64,000 bases of DNA, from NCBI GenBank assembly GCA_016185705.1, contig JACPMZ010000004.1, forward strand, positions 49,230 to 113,229, written 5' to 3'. The notes beneath the pieces are model-generated. The model did no database searches. It worked only from the letters and a program-made list of their open reading frames with translations, and was not told the origin of the DNA. Made by a program: the position numbers and the translations under genes. Shown one piece after another: positions 35,771-44,075 of this stretch (position 1 is the first letter of the stretch; each line of letters opens with the position of its first letter). This stretch comes from Candidatus Woesearchaeota archaeon (GTDB lineage: Archaea; Nanobdellota; Nanobdellia; Woesearchaeales; UBA10216).

Positions 35771-36152
35771 CTTTTATCAGCTCAAACTTTTTGGTGTGCT
35801 TGTCAAAGCTTGCAGGGTCGCGCTCATCAGTGGTAAGGTTGAGCATCACCGAATCCTCTGTGAATTTCATGGCATGTGCTATCATGGGCGGCGTTATTAC
35901 AATGCTGCCTGCCTCAACTGTTATTTTTTCAACCTCAGCATTCTCATCGCGCAAGTCCTTGGAAAAGCTTTCATACCTGCCGCTGATAAGGTAAACATAC
36001 TGTATTTGCTCAGGGTGGTAGTGGTTCCCGCGAATAGAGCCGGCTTTCGTAGTTATTACAGCCACGTGATTTATCGGTTCTTCCAGGACATTGGATATTG
36101 CTCCCCTGTCATCGCTAAACGCTTCTCCTATTTTTTTTATTGTTTCGTTCAT
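35760..36152 (-). CDS. cupin-domain protein (sugar isomerase/epimerase-like), 130 aa
   Basis: Single cupin barrel with GNHYHPEQIQYVYLISGRY (metal-binding His pattern) and PPMIAHAMKF as second motif. Such proteins (WxcM/FdtA/RmlC-like) isomerise or epimerise 4-keto nucleotide sugars. It is the first gene of a two-gene operon with the epimerase downstream; a TATA box near 36179 supports the start. A second cupin at 56083 is only distantly similar. Confidence 0.83.
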   Translation of the reverse strand: MNETIKKIGEAFSDDRGAISNVLEEPINHVAVITTKAGSIRGNHYHPEQIQYVYLISGRYESFSKDLRDENAEVEKITVEAGSIVITPPMIAHAMKFTEDSVMLNLTTDERDPASFDKHTKKFELIKDDG

Positions 36153-36178
36153 TTTGATTACGGCCTTTGGCTTATTTC

Positions 36179-38434
36179 TTAAATTTTTCCATTATTTCCC
36201 CTTTCTTCCAATTGCTTTCTGAGCAGGTATATTAGCATAAGCAGCCCGGCCAGCGAGATAAGCATTAACTGCTTTCTTAAGGGCGGCTGCTTTCCCTGTA
36301 TTGCAATAACATGCTCCCCGCCCGGTGACTTCACGACAACAGTGTTTATGGCGCTTTTCCAGTATTCTGTTTCCTCGCCGTCTATCTTTGCAGACAGCGG
36401 CCCGTGCGCATAGCTCAGCTGCAGGAACGCTTCGCTGCTGGTTTCATACCTGATTTCAATTTTGTCCGCGCTTGTTCTTACGTCTTTTACTTCCAGCGCC
36501 AGCTCTTCTGCCGCTATTATTTCGTTTTTGCTGCTTTTCACCAGGATTTGTTCAGAGGTGCTTGAGCCAGTGTCAATGTTCATTGCTGCAAGTATGCTGC
36601 GGATTTCGCTGAAGTCTATATTTCTGTCTTCGTATTCCAATCTCAGTATCCATCCGTCTTGTTTGTCCAGCTCAGGAGTATAGGCAATGGATGATACTCT
36701 TTTCGCAGCAATTATTGGGGAATGCTGCAGCTCAGCAACTTCCAGCCCGCGTTCAAGGCCCAATGCTGCCTTTTTTTCTGCAAACACTTCCTTCGGATTT
36801 TTTCCAGCCTGCTCGGGGTGCAGCACAACATATTTTACTCCGAGCAAATACATTCCTTGCAGGGTTTCTTCAGAAAAGTTTTGCCGCAAATCATAGTATT
36901 CAGTTGCTGCTTTGTTTGATATGGCCGCAGCATACGCCAGGCTTTTTGGAGCGCTTTCTATTACCGGGCCGAACACTGCCTCATCCTTGTTAACGATATA
37001 TGGCATCATTGGCCAGAACGTTCTTCTGTCAGCAGATAAGTCCAGAATGCGCTCGCCTTCTTCTGCGCTTATTTTGCTGTAGAATTCAGTTTCGTAACTG
37101 AAGTCCGGGTATCCAAGCTGCGCTGTTCCCGGCAGTAAGTCAATGGCCAATACTGCAATGACTGCAAGCATCAGTTTGCTGCTGTCAATCCTTATTTTCC
37201 TGTTCAGCTGCAAAGTTCCATACCCTGCGCACACTCCCAGCAGCAAAATCAGCACAGGCGCATACCTTGCTGTCTGTAGCGCCAGTAGCATTGCTGCCAT
37301 TGCAGTTGCTGCGGGCACTGCAAATTTTCCCGCTTTAGCCAAATAAGCAATTCCCAGCGCAGCCAGTCCAATAACACTCAGCCCGATGTAGTGCATTTCT
37401 GCTCCCCATTTTCCGGGCCAGGCAAAAATGTTTGCTGCAAACTCAGCTTTCGGCAGCTGCGGAATCAGCAAGTCAGCAACCTTGGCAGTTCCGCCTGCAT
37501 CTCCGCTTTCTGCTATCATTGGTATTGCCCAGAAAGCTGTAAGCACAAATGCAAGCAGCAACCCGGTTCCAAGTTCCACGGCAGCTGTTTTTTTGCTTTC
37601 CGCCCTTAAGAATGCATACAGCAGGAATATCGCTATGATAAACGCAGCATTTGTAGGGTGCGTGAACAGCAGCAATGCAGTTGTCAGTGCAAGCAGCCCT
37701 ATTGCCCTGTGATTGCTTACTCTGTTCTTTAGCCGCGTTTCATAAGCCAGAAACAGCAGCGGAGTCAAAAAGTAGGTGAGCGCTGTAAAACTGCGCCCAA
37801 GCATTACCCTTGCCATGTGCTCAAAGCTCAGTCCGTAAACTATTGCCGCAATCACAGCTATTCTGCTGTTATTGGTCGCTGTCTTGACAAATTTATACGC
37901 AAGCAGCACGCTTCCGATATGCAGCGCAAAAAACAGAATCTTGTTTGTCCAGTCTGTTCCAACAAAAATATTCACAACGCCTGACAGCAAAAAGTAAAGC
38001 CAGCCGTAGTAAGCAAAAACCGCTGAGCCCATGTGCCAGTAAAAGTTCCAGAACGGATAATTCAAAGCCAGTAAGGAGTCCTTCATGTACATCGTCAGCC
38101 CTGAGAAGTGCATGGCATCGCCGAGCATCACGTTTCCCGCTGACAGGTATGGCAGCGCAGCCAATCCGCTGATAACAGCAACAATCATAGCTGGTTTTCG
38201 TTCAAGCCATGCATGCAAGTCTGCCCTGAACGCATACAATCCCATTAGCATAGCAGCTAAGATTAGCATCGGCACTAGCTGTGCCATTCCTAAGCAGCTC
38301 TTCACTGCACCTGCTGATATGCTGACTCCATAACTATTCAGAACGCAGCTTCTTAACCCAGGAAGGGCCAGTAGCTGAACATAAGCAATCAGCAATGCTA
38401 CGGCTGCAAAATAGTAATATTTAAAAAATTTCAT
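36179..38434 (-). CDS. large polytopic membrane protein, GT-C/YfhO-like, 751 aa
   Basis: About a dozen hydrophobic segments in the first 450 residues, then a long extracytoplasmic region and one last helix near the C-terminus. VMLGDAMHFSGLTMYM offers the Asp motif of the first loop, followed by NYPFWNFYWHMG. It is the longest protein in the window. A glycosyltransferase role is inferred from architecture and neighbours. Its TATA box lies inside the first codons of the divergent gene at 38452. Confidence 0.75.
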   Translation of the reverse strand: MKFFKYYYFAAVALLIAYVQLLALPGLRSCVLNSYGVSISAGAVKSCLGMAQLVPMLILAAMLMGLYAFRADLHAWLERKPAMIVAVISGLAALPYLSAGNVMLGDAMHFSGLTMYMKDSLLALNYPFWNFYWHMGSAVFAYYGWLYFLLSGVVNIFVGTDWTNKILFFALHIGSVLLAYKFVKTATNNSRIAVIAAIVYGLSFEHMARVMLGRSFTALTYFLTPLLFLAYETRLKNRVSNHRAIGLLALTTALLLFTHPTNAAFIIAIFLLYAFLRAESKKTAAVELGTGLLLAFVLTAFWAIPMIAESGDAGGTAKVADLLIPQLPKAEFAANIFAWPGKWGAEMHYIGLSVIGLAALGIAYLAKAGKFAVPAATAMAAMLLALQTARYAPVLILLLGVCAGYGTLQLNRKIRIDSSKLMLAVIAVLAIDLLPGTAQLGYPDFSYETEFYSKISAEEGERILDLSADRRTFWPMMPYIVNKDEAVFGPVIESAPKSLAYAAAISNKAATEYYDLRQNFSEETLQGMYLLGVKYVVLHPEQAGKNPKEVFAEKKAALGLERGLEVAELQHSPIIAAKRVSSIAYTPELDKQDGWILRLEYEDRNIDFSEIRSILAAMNIDTGSSTSEQILVKSSKNEIIAAEELALEVKDVRTSADKIEIRYETSSEAFLQLSYAHGPLSAKIDGEETEYWKSAINTVVVKSPGGEHVIAIQGKQPPLRKQLMLISLAGLLMLIYLLRKQLEERGNNGKI

Positions 38435-38465
38435 CTTTTCCAGCTGACATCATGACATTTAAAAT
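38417..38465. promoter_or_regulatory. interlocked divergent promoters
   Basis: The start codons at 38434 (minus) and 38452 (plus) are only 17 bp apart. atatttaaaa at 38417-38426, within the first codons of the minus gene, is spaced about 27 nt from 38452. catttaaaat at 38456-38465, within the first codons of the plus gene, is spaced about 27 nt from 38434. Each gene's TATA box appears to lie in the other's coding sequence. Confidence 0.6.
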
Positions 38466-39567
38466 TCTTGTTACTGGAGGCGCCGGCTTTATCGGCTCTT
38501 TTCTGGTTGACATGCTCGTTGAGCAGGGCAATGCAGTTACAATCCTTGACAACCTTGAGCCGCAGATTCACCAGGGCAATGCGCCTTCCTACCTCAACAA
38601 AGCTGCAAAGTTTGTTCGCGGCTCTGTGCTTGATTATGACTTGTTCAAGGAACAGGTGGCGGATGCAGAAATTGTTTTCCACGAGGCAGCCATGGTTGGC
38701 GTTGGCCAGTCAATGTACCAGGTGCGGAGATACGTTGCAGCTAATGTGATGGGCACTGCTTACCTTCTGGATATTCTGGCAAACGAAAAGCACAGCGTAA
38801 GAAAAGTCATTGTTGCTGCTTCCATGAGCAGTTACGGCGAAGGCGCTTACAGCTGCGAATCGTGCGGCATAGTGTCTCCGCCTTTGCGTACAGAATCGCA
38901 GCTTAAGACAAGAAAGTGGGAGCTAAACTGCATCTGCGGCAGGCCGCTTTCTCCAATTCCTACAAACGAGGAAAAGCCGCTGCAGTCAAACAGCATCTAC
39001 GGCATAACCAAGGCCAATCAGGAGCAGTCTGTCCTTACGCTTTGCCAGGCATATGGAATCCCTGCAGTATCCCTGCGCTACTTCAATGTATATGGTCCAA
39101 GACAATCCCTGTCCAATCCTTACACAGGCGCTGCAGCCATTTTCATGAGCCGCATCAAAAACAGCAATCCGCCAACCGTTTTTGAGGACGGCCTGCAGAG
39201 CAGGGACTTTGTGTCAGTGCACGACATTGTGCAGGCAAACATTCTGGCTATGAATTCAGCAGCTGCTGATTACCAGGTGCTTAACGTTGCTTCAGGCACG
39301 CAGACTACAATAAAAAACGTGGCTGATGTTTTAATCAGGCTGTACGGCAGGGAAATTAAGCCGGACATAACAAACAAATACCGCAAAGGCGATGTTCGCC
39401 ATTGTTTCGCAGACATTTCCAAGATTAAGAGCCTGTTGGGGTTTGAGCCAAAGGTAAGTTTCGAACAGGGAATGCAGGAACTCATGCAGTGGTCTGAATC
39501 CCAGGCATCAGAGGACAAAGTTGACCAGGCAACTCAGGAGCTGAGGGATAAGGGCTTGATGGAATGA
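38452..39567 (+). CDS. NAD-dependent epimerase with Cys4 insertion, dTDP-rhamnose 4-epimerase-like, 371 aa
   Basis: Extended SDR with VTGGAGFIGSFLVD, ASMSSYGEGAY and SIYGITKANQEQ. Between the Ser and Tyr motifs there is an insertion with two Cys pairs (CESCG ... CICGRPLSPIPTNEE), probably a zinc site, as in dTDP-L-rhamnose 4-epimerases of the WbiB type. RYFNVYGPRQSLSNPYTG matches that group too. The reaction is inferred. It is followed closely by the broken small membrane gene. Confidence 0.83.
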   Translation: MTFKILVTGGAGFIGSFLVDMLVEQGNAVTILDNLEPQIHQGNAPSYLNKAAKFVRGSVLDYDLFKEQVADAEIVFHEAAMVGVGQSMYQVRRYVAANVMGTAYLLDILANEKHSVRKVIVAASMSSYGEGAYSCESCGIVSPPLRTESQLKTRKWELNCICGRPLSPIPTNEEKPLQSNSIYGITKANQEQSVLTLCQAYGIPAVSLRYFNVYGPRQSLSNPYTGAAAIFMSRIKNSNPPTVFEDGLQSRDFVSVHDIVQANILAMNSAAADYQVLNVASGTQTTIKNVADVLIRLYGREIKPDITNKYRKGDVRHCFADISKIKSLLGFEPKVSFEQGMQELMQWSESQASEDKVDQATQELRDKGLME

Positions 39568-39573
39568 TTTTCA

Positions 39574-39953
39574 ATGAATGATTCGGATACCAAAGTAACT
39601 ATTTTAGCTATTGTTTCTATTGGCATTGGTCTCACTGCTTTAGCAAGTCAGGAGTACAGAATATTGCTGGTGAGCATCTTTTCACTGTTTTTAGCAGCGT
39701 ACTTTCTATCGGCAATTAGCGATAATGTCAAAGGCAATTCAGAAAGAATTAAAACGCTGGAGAGAAATTGGCCATACACCAAAACCTTATTGACATGTCG
39801 GAAATCGCTTTTGGCGCACGCTCTTTTGCTTCAGCGAAGAGCAAGCCAGCGATTTCCGAGCATGCTCAAAACACGCCACGGGCTTTAGCCCGTGGTTGTT
39901 TTGACATAAAGGCAGATGTTGCGCTGCTGAAACGCAAGGTATTCAAAAAATGA
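39574..39953 (+). pseudogene. small membrane/coiled-coil protein gene, frameshifted and carrying a family C insertion
   Basis: MNDSDTKVTILAIVSIG starts a protein with two hydrophobic segments and a heptad tail (NSERIKTLERN). Near 39766 the frame shifts by one base: the coiled coil continues as LAIHQNLID in another frame. A family C element then adds 37 codons, and IKADVALLKRKVFKK completes the coil. Adding one T near 39767 restores ERNLAIHQNLID. The 104-aa protein at 26392 has the same plan. Whether the shift is real or an assembly error is open. Confidence 0.6.
39790..39907 (+). repeat. family C palindromic element inside a small gene
   Basis: TTGACAT flanks both sides (39790-39796 and 39901-39907), exactly 111 nt apart. 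Hairpin 1 arms are TCGGAAATCGCT/AGCGATTTCCGA, with compensating changes against the copy at 50098 (TCAGAAACGCTG/CAGCGTTTCTGA). Hairpin 2 contains ccacgggctttagcccgtgg. It reads in frame as DMSEIAFG ... NTPRALARG. Confidence 0.85.
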
Positions 39954-40063
39954 ACAAGAAAGGCATGTCTGACAGGGATTTTCTGAACGTTGTTAAAATT
40001 GCGGCTGCAATAGCTCTAGCATACGTGGTGTTTTTAGCTCTTAGAAGCCAATTATCAGGTTGA
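39950..40063 (+). CDS. small single-span membrane protein, 37 aa
   Basis: MNKKGMSDRDFLNVVKIAAAI followed by a hydrophobic stretch and LALRSQLSG. Its ATG overlaps the stop of the preceding gene (ATGA). It parallels the 28-aa protein next to the related membrane/coiled-coil gene at 26392. Function unknown. Confidence 0.55.
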   Translation: MNKKGMSDRDFLNVVKIAAAIALAYVVFLALRSQLSG

Positions 40064-40147
40064 GTCTTTAAGTATAGCAAATGACGCAAATCTTTATGCA
40101 TGACATGTCATTTGCTTATTACGAACGGACAACTATTTGTATGAAAA

Positions 40148-40663
40148 CTATTTGTCCGTGAGTATAGAAAGTTTTCTTATTATTTCCCTGCAAAATGCCG
40201 GCAAATCCTCTGGCTTTCTGGATGTTACCAGATTTCCATCAACGACAACTTCTTTGTCGCTCCACTTTCCGCCTGCATTAATCATGTCGTCTTTTATGGC
40301 AGCATAGCTCGTGACTTTCCGCCCTTTTATGATGCTTGCAGATGCTATAACCCAGCCGGCGTGGCATATGGCTGCAACAACTTTGCCTTTTCTGTCCATT
40401 TCCCTGACAATGCCCAGCATTTCGGGATATGTCCGCATCTTGTCAGGAGCATAGCCGCCGGGAATGATTACAGCATCATAATCGTCAGCTTTGCATTTTC
40501 TGGAATCTTTATCAGCAGCAACAGGCACTCCAAACTTGCCTTTAACCTCATTCTTCCGAGCTGCAACAGTAACCTTGAATCCTGCCTCCCTCATCCTGTA
40601 CATCGGATATACCAGCTCCTCATCCCTAAAATTGTCCTCAGCCAGAATTAAAACCCTCGCCAT
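40148..40663 (-). CDS. DJ-1/PfpI-family protein, 171 aa
   Basis: Glutamine-amidotransferase-like fold of the PfpI/YraA type: ARVLILAEDNFRDEELVYP with the conserved Glu, VIIPGGYAPDKM, and the nucleophile elbow AAICHAGW. Members act as proteases, deglycases or chaperones; which applies is not determinable. A TATA-like sequence near 40692 and the ATG at 40663 give a leaderless start. It has no evident link to the glycan genes. Confidence 0.9.
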   Translation of the reverse strand: MARVLILAEDNFRDEELVYPMYRMREAGFKVTVAARKNEVKGKFGVPVAADKDSRKCKADDYDAVIIPGGYAPDKMRTYPEMLGIVREMDRKGKVVAAICHAGWVIASASIIKGRKVTSYAAIKDDMINAGGKWSDKEVVVDGNLVTSRKPEDLPAFCREIIRKLSILTDK

Positions 40664-40740
40664 GGCAGCACCCTCCCAATGCAACTATTAATATTTATCG
40701 CAAAAGCTTTAAAAAAACGCTGCTTGTGCTTAAATCACAC

Positions 40741-41574
40741 ATGAGCACAGAAACCATTACCGCACTGCTCGTCGCATATAACGAAGAGAAGCGTATCAGG
40801 AACTACTTGGAATCTGTCAGGGATGCAGTTGATGAAATTGTCATTGTCCATGACGGCCCCTGCACTGACAATACGCTGAAAATTGCCCGGAAGTACACCA
40901 ACAAGATTTTTGTCGCCCCCCGCCTGGGCGCTCCTGAGCCGCACAGGCCTTTGGCAATGCAGAAAGCATCCTCCGAGTGGATTCTTTCGCTTGACGCAGA
41001 TGAGCGCCTTTCCTCTGAGCTTAAGAAAAACATCAAACAGCTTGTCAAAAGCAAGGATGTTGACGGCTACGAGTTTTACTGGACTTTCTACGACAGGGGC
41101 CGCTTGGTGAAGCATGGCCCGCTTTCCAGGCACTACAGGCTTGCCTTGTTCAGGAAATCAAAAACATCTCCGCCGGAAAAACCGCATGAATGGTATAAAG
41201 TCAGGGGCAGGATTAAGCGCACAAGCTTTGTCCTTGACCATATAATGCCGCATGACAACTGGAGCTTGTCAAGCTTCAGGACAAAGCATTTGCCCCGGGC
41301 GCGCTATGATGCGAGGTTCAGGGTGTCAGGCAGCGATGCATCAAAGCCGGCAATATTCTACCTATTCAAGGCAGTTGTCTCTTTTTCGCTGGTATTTCCA
41401 TATGTTTTCATAGCAAAAAAATTATTTCTCAACGGCTTATTGGGGTTCAAATTTTCACTTATCGCGGCCGGCTACACTTTTTTGGCTAATTATTTCATTT
41501 TCAGGTTCAAGTTGGCAGGAAAGCTCCCGGCATTTGAGGCGCTTGATAAAGAATTTGCAAGAATCAAGATCTGA
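40741..41574 (+). CDS. GT2 glycosyltransferase (WaaE/KdtX-like), 277 aa
   Basis: ITALLVAYNEEKRIRNYLESV, IVHDGPCTDNT, and SLDADERLSSEL (DxD) place it with inner-core beta-glucosyltransferase-like GT2 enzymes. The C-terminal third has hydrophobic stretches (FKAVVSFSLVFPYVFIAKKLF). A ctttaaaa box lies about 30 nt before the ATG at 40741; a GTG 15 nt earlier is possible. Convergent with the GT4 gene, overlapping by 11 nt. Confidence 0.85.
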   Translation: MSTETITALLVAYNEEKRIRNYLESVRDAVDEIVIVHDGPCTDNTLKIARKYTNKIFVAPRLGAPEPHRPLAMQKASSEWILSLDADERLSSELKKNIKQLVKSKDVDGYEFYWTFYDRGRLVKHGPLSRHYRLALFRKSKTSPPEKPHEWYKVRGRIKRTSFVLDHIMPHDNWSLSSFRTKHLPRARYDARFRVSGSDASKPAIFYLFKAVVSFSLVFPYVFIAKKLFLNGLLGFKFSLIAAGYTFLANYFIFRFKLAGKLPAFEALDKEFARIKI

Positions 41575-42601
41575 GCAGCTGCGAATATAATTCTTTCAGC
41601 TGCTTTCTTATTTTTCTGTAGTCAGCAGCTTTCGCATGCTGCTTTGCCTTTCCTCCATTCGTTTTTCGCAATTTTTTGTCTTTGTAATACTTCATTAAGT
41701 CCCCGGCAAGCCCCTCAGCATCTCCGACTTTGTGATACAAAGCAGCGTCTTTGAACACTGACGTGAAAGCAGGCAAATCGCTCAGGCAAAGCGGCAGCCC
41801 GGCAGCGCCTGCCTCGTACACTGATATGCATTGCGCATCTATTCTGGACGCCATGCAGAAAACATCAGTTCCATAAAGAACTTTTTTGATTTCCGGGCCT
41901 TCCTGGAAGCCCATGTGCGTTACGCTTATGCCGAGCTTGTCTGCCATCTGGCTTATTGTCGGCTTTCCTTCTTCAGCAAGAAAATCTTTCCCTACTAATG
42001 CCAGCTTTGCGTTCTTCGCGTTCTGCTTAAAGATGCTGAACGCTTTCAGCAGCACGTCAGCTCCTTTTATGCTTCTGAAATTTGCAACGCATGTTATAAC
42101 AAATCCTTTTTTTGCCGTTTTCTTTCCGTCAGAAAAGTAATCAAAATTAACCGGCAGCGGCAAAACCACTACTTTGTTTTCAGGGAATCCGTTGCGAATA
42201 AACAGCTGCTTCCCATAGGCGGTGTGCGCTAATATCCGGTCGTACCTTTTGTACAGCATTACTGATGCAGCTTTAATCAGCTTATTTGAGCCAAGGATGT
42301 CGCTCATCGGCCAGTGCACTTTTTTGAAGGGAAGCAATCCAATAATCATTGATGGCAAATATGGCCGCAGGCTTGTATGCACAAGCGCAGGCCTCTGCCT
42401 TGCAATGTACAGCAGCATGCCAAGCGTGTTGCCAAACTTCTTCACCTTAACCCCTTTTGCTGTTTCATCGCCGCTGCCTGATGTCAGAATTTCTGCATCA
42501 AATCCCAGCTCTTTGGCAATCTCAGCAGGCAGCTGGAAATAATCTTCTTTGTCCGGCTGGTTGAGCGGATAGACAGGCGCTACTATCAGGACTTTTTTCA
42601 T
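41564..42601 (-). CDS. GT4-family glycosyltransferase, 345 aa
   Basis: GT-B fold: N-domain KKVLIVAPVYPLN, central linker PLPVNFDYFSDG, CVANFRSIKGADVLLKAFSIF at the start of the donor domain, and the GT4 signature DAQCISVYEAGAAGLPLCLSDLPAF. It adds a sugar from a nucleotide donor to a lipid-linked acceptor on the cytoplasmic side. A TATA box at about 42627 gives a leaderless start. Confidence 0.87.
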   Translation of the reverse strand: MKKVLIVAPVYPLNQPDKEDYFQLPAEIAKELGFDAEILTSGSGDETAKGVKVKKFGNTLGMLLYIARQRPALVHTSLRPYLPSMIIGLLPFKKVHWPMSDILGSNKLIKAASVMLYKRYDRILAHTAYGKQLFIRNGFPENKVVVLPLPVNFDYFSDGKKTAKKGFVITCVANFRSIKGADVLLKAFSIFKQNAKNAKLALVGKDFLAEEGKPTISQMADKLGISVTHMGFQEGPEIKKVLYGTDVFCMASRIDAQCISVYEAGAAGLPLCLSDLPAFTSVFKDAALYHKVGDAEGLAGDLMKYYKDKKLRKTNGGKAKQHAKAADYRKIRKQLKELYSQLLRS

Positions 42602-42639
42602 GCATACGGCAAATTTTGTTTTATATAAAAAGATATTTA

Positions 42640-42865
42640 CATTTTAATTGAGGACAATAGTTTCGCATATTTATTCTCCTCAATTAAAGTTTGGAAGGCA
42701 TAACATTTCCTATGCGTTACTTATGTCTTCCATTATTTCAGGTAAATTTTCCAGTGCCCTCCAAACTCGCTTGCTGCAGCGCTTTATTTCTCCCTCCCTC
42801 AAAGTTAGGGGATGGAAAAATAAAGCGCTGGGAGCTTCGGGAATAATCGGAAATCTTGCATAGCT
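42640..42865. repeat. palindrome-rich intergenic region with family A element, copy e
   Basis: This is the whole spacer between two divergent genes. It holds (1) AATTGAGGA/TCCTCAATT arms at 42649-42688, (2) AAGTTTGGA/TCCAAACT arms about 80 nt apart, and (3) the family A core at 42777-42830 (CAGCGCTTTATTT...AAATAAAGCGCTG). The core loop reads caaagttagg, the reverse of the other copies, so this copy is in the opposite orientation. No gene is seen in it. Confidence 0.7.
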
Positions 42866-42904
42866 CCGCTAAACTTATATAATAGCTGCAGTTAGCTTTC
42901 CCCA

Positions 42905-43975
42905 ATGCCTCCAAGGGTATCTGTAGTTGTTTTGAACTGGAACGGGATTAAGTACACGCTTAAGTGCATTGATTCCTTAAAAAAACAGTCGTTCAAAAAT
43001 TTTGAGATAATTATTGTTGACAACGGCTCAGCTAAGGACAATTCGGTTGAGCTTCTGAAAAAGGTTAAGGGCATAAGGCTGGTTCTTAATGAAAAAAATC
43101 TTGGCTTTGCAGGCGGCCACAACGTTGGCGCTAAGCATTCTGCCGCTACAGATTACATCGCTATTCTTAACAACGACACCACAGTATCCGGAAATTGGCT
43201 CAGGGAGCTCGTAGCTGCCATGGACAAGCATCCTGAGCTTGGCGAGGCAGAATCTAAGATACTCAATAAATACTATGAGCGGGAGTACAGGTTTGATTAC
43301 TATGGCACGCCTACACATCTGCTGTTCCTGACTGAGTATGATTTCAAGGTTGACGAGTCAAAATACGTTCCTATGTTCAGCACGAGCGGCGCTGCCATGA
43401 TTTACCGCAAAAAGCTGGTTGAGCAGCCGTTTGACTCGGATTACTTCATGTATCATGAGGACAGCTATCTTGGCTGGCTGCTCCGCCTTAAAGGTTACGG
43501 CGCAGCCGTAATTCCGTCAGCAGAAGTGTATCATGAAGGCGAGGCAACCATTAAAAGCGTGAAGGGCATGAGCAGTTTCTTCACTTACCTTGGCGAGCGC
43601 AACCGCATAACCAACCTTTTCATATTTTACAGTCCAGTAACGCTGATAAAGCTGATTCCTCTGCTTTTGTTAACCACTGTTTTTATTAACCTCTACGACT
43701 TCAAAAAAATCCCGGTAAGATTGAAAAGCTATTTGTGGCTGCTGTTTCATATTCCGAAGATAATGTCCAAGCGCTCAAAAATTCAGGCGCAGAGAAAAGT
43801 TCCGGACTCAAAAATAACTTTGTTTATGTCTGCAAAGCTGTTTGAAGTGAAATATTTCAGCAACCCGGCTGCAAAAATCATCGCCACAGCACTGAACAGC
43901 TTTTCTTTCATTTACTGCCGGCTTCTTGGAATAAAATCCGTGGAGTTTAACAGGAAAGAAGCCGGGTTTGGCTGA
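42905..43975 (+). CDS. GT2 rhamnosyltransferase-like glycosyltransferase, 356 aa
   Basis: RVSVVVLNWNGIKYTLKCIDSL, IIVDNGSAKDNS, NLGFAGGHNVG and ILNNDTTVSGNW, with the later MYHEDSYLGWLLRLKGYG; this is the WbbL/RfbF rhamnosyltransferase pattern. Hydrophobic segments after residue 240 suggest membrane anchoring. A TATA box (cttatataat near 42876) gives a leaderless start at 42905. Confidence 0.88.
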   Translation: MPPRVSVVVLNWNGIKYTLKCIDSLKKQSFKNFEIIIVDNGSAKDNSVELLKKVKGIRLVLNEKNLGFAGGHNVGAKHSAATDYIAILNNDTTVSGNWLRELVAAMDKHPELGEAESKILNKYYEREYRFDYYGTPTHLLFLTEYDFKVDESKYVPMFSTSGAAMIYRKKLVEQPFDSDYFMYHEDSYLGWLLRLKGYGAAVIPSAEVYHEGEATIKSVKGMSSFFTYLGERNRITNLFIFYSPVTLIKLIPLLLLTTVFINLYDFKKIPVRLKSYLWLLFHIPKIMSKRSKIQAQRKVPDSKITLFMSAKLFEVKYFSNPAAKIIATALNSFSFIYCRLLGIKSVEFNRKEAGFG

Positions 43976-44075
43976 TTTCTGCAATACAAATTCGGCTGCG
44001 CTCCTCTCTTTCAGCGCCGGGAAACTCAGGAGATGCTTGGATGGTGAACTTGGGAAAGGCGCAGTGAATGCAGAT

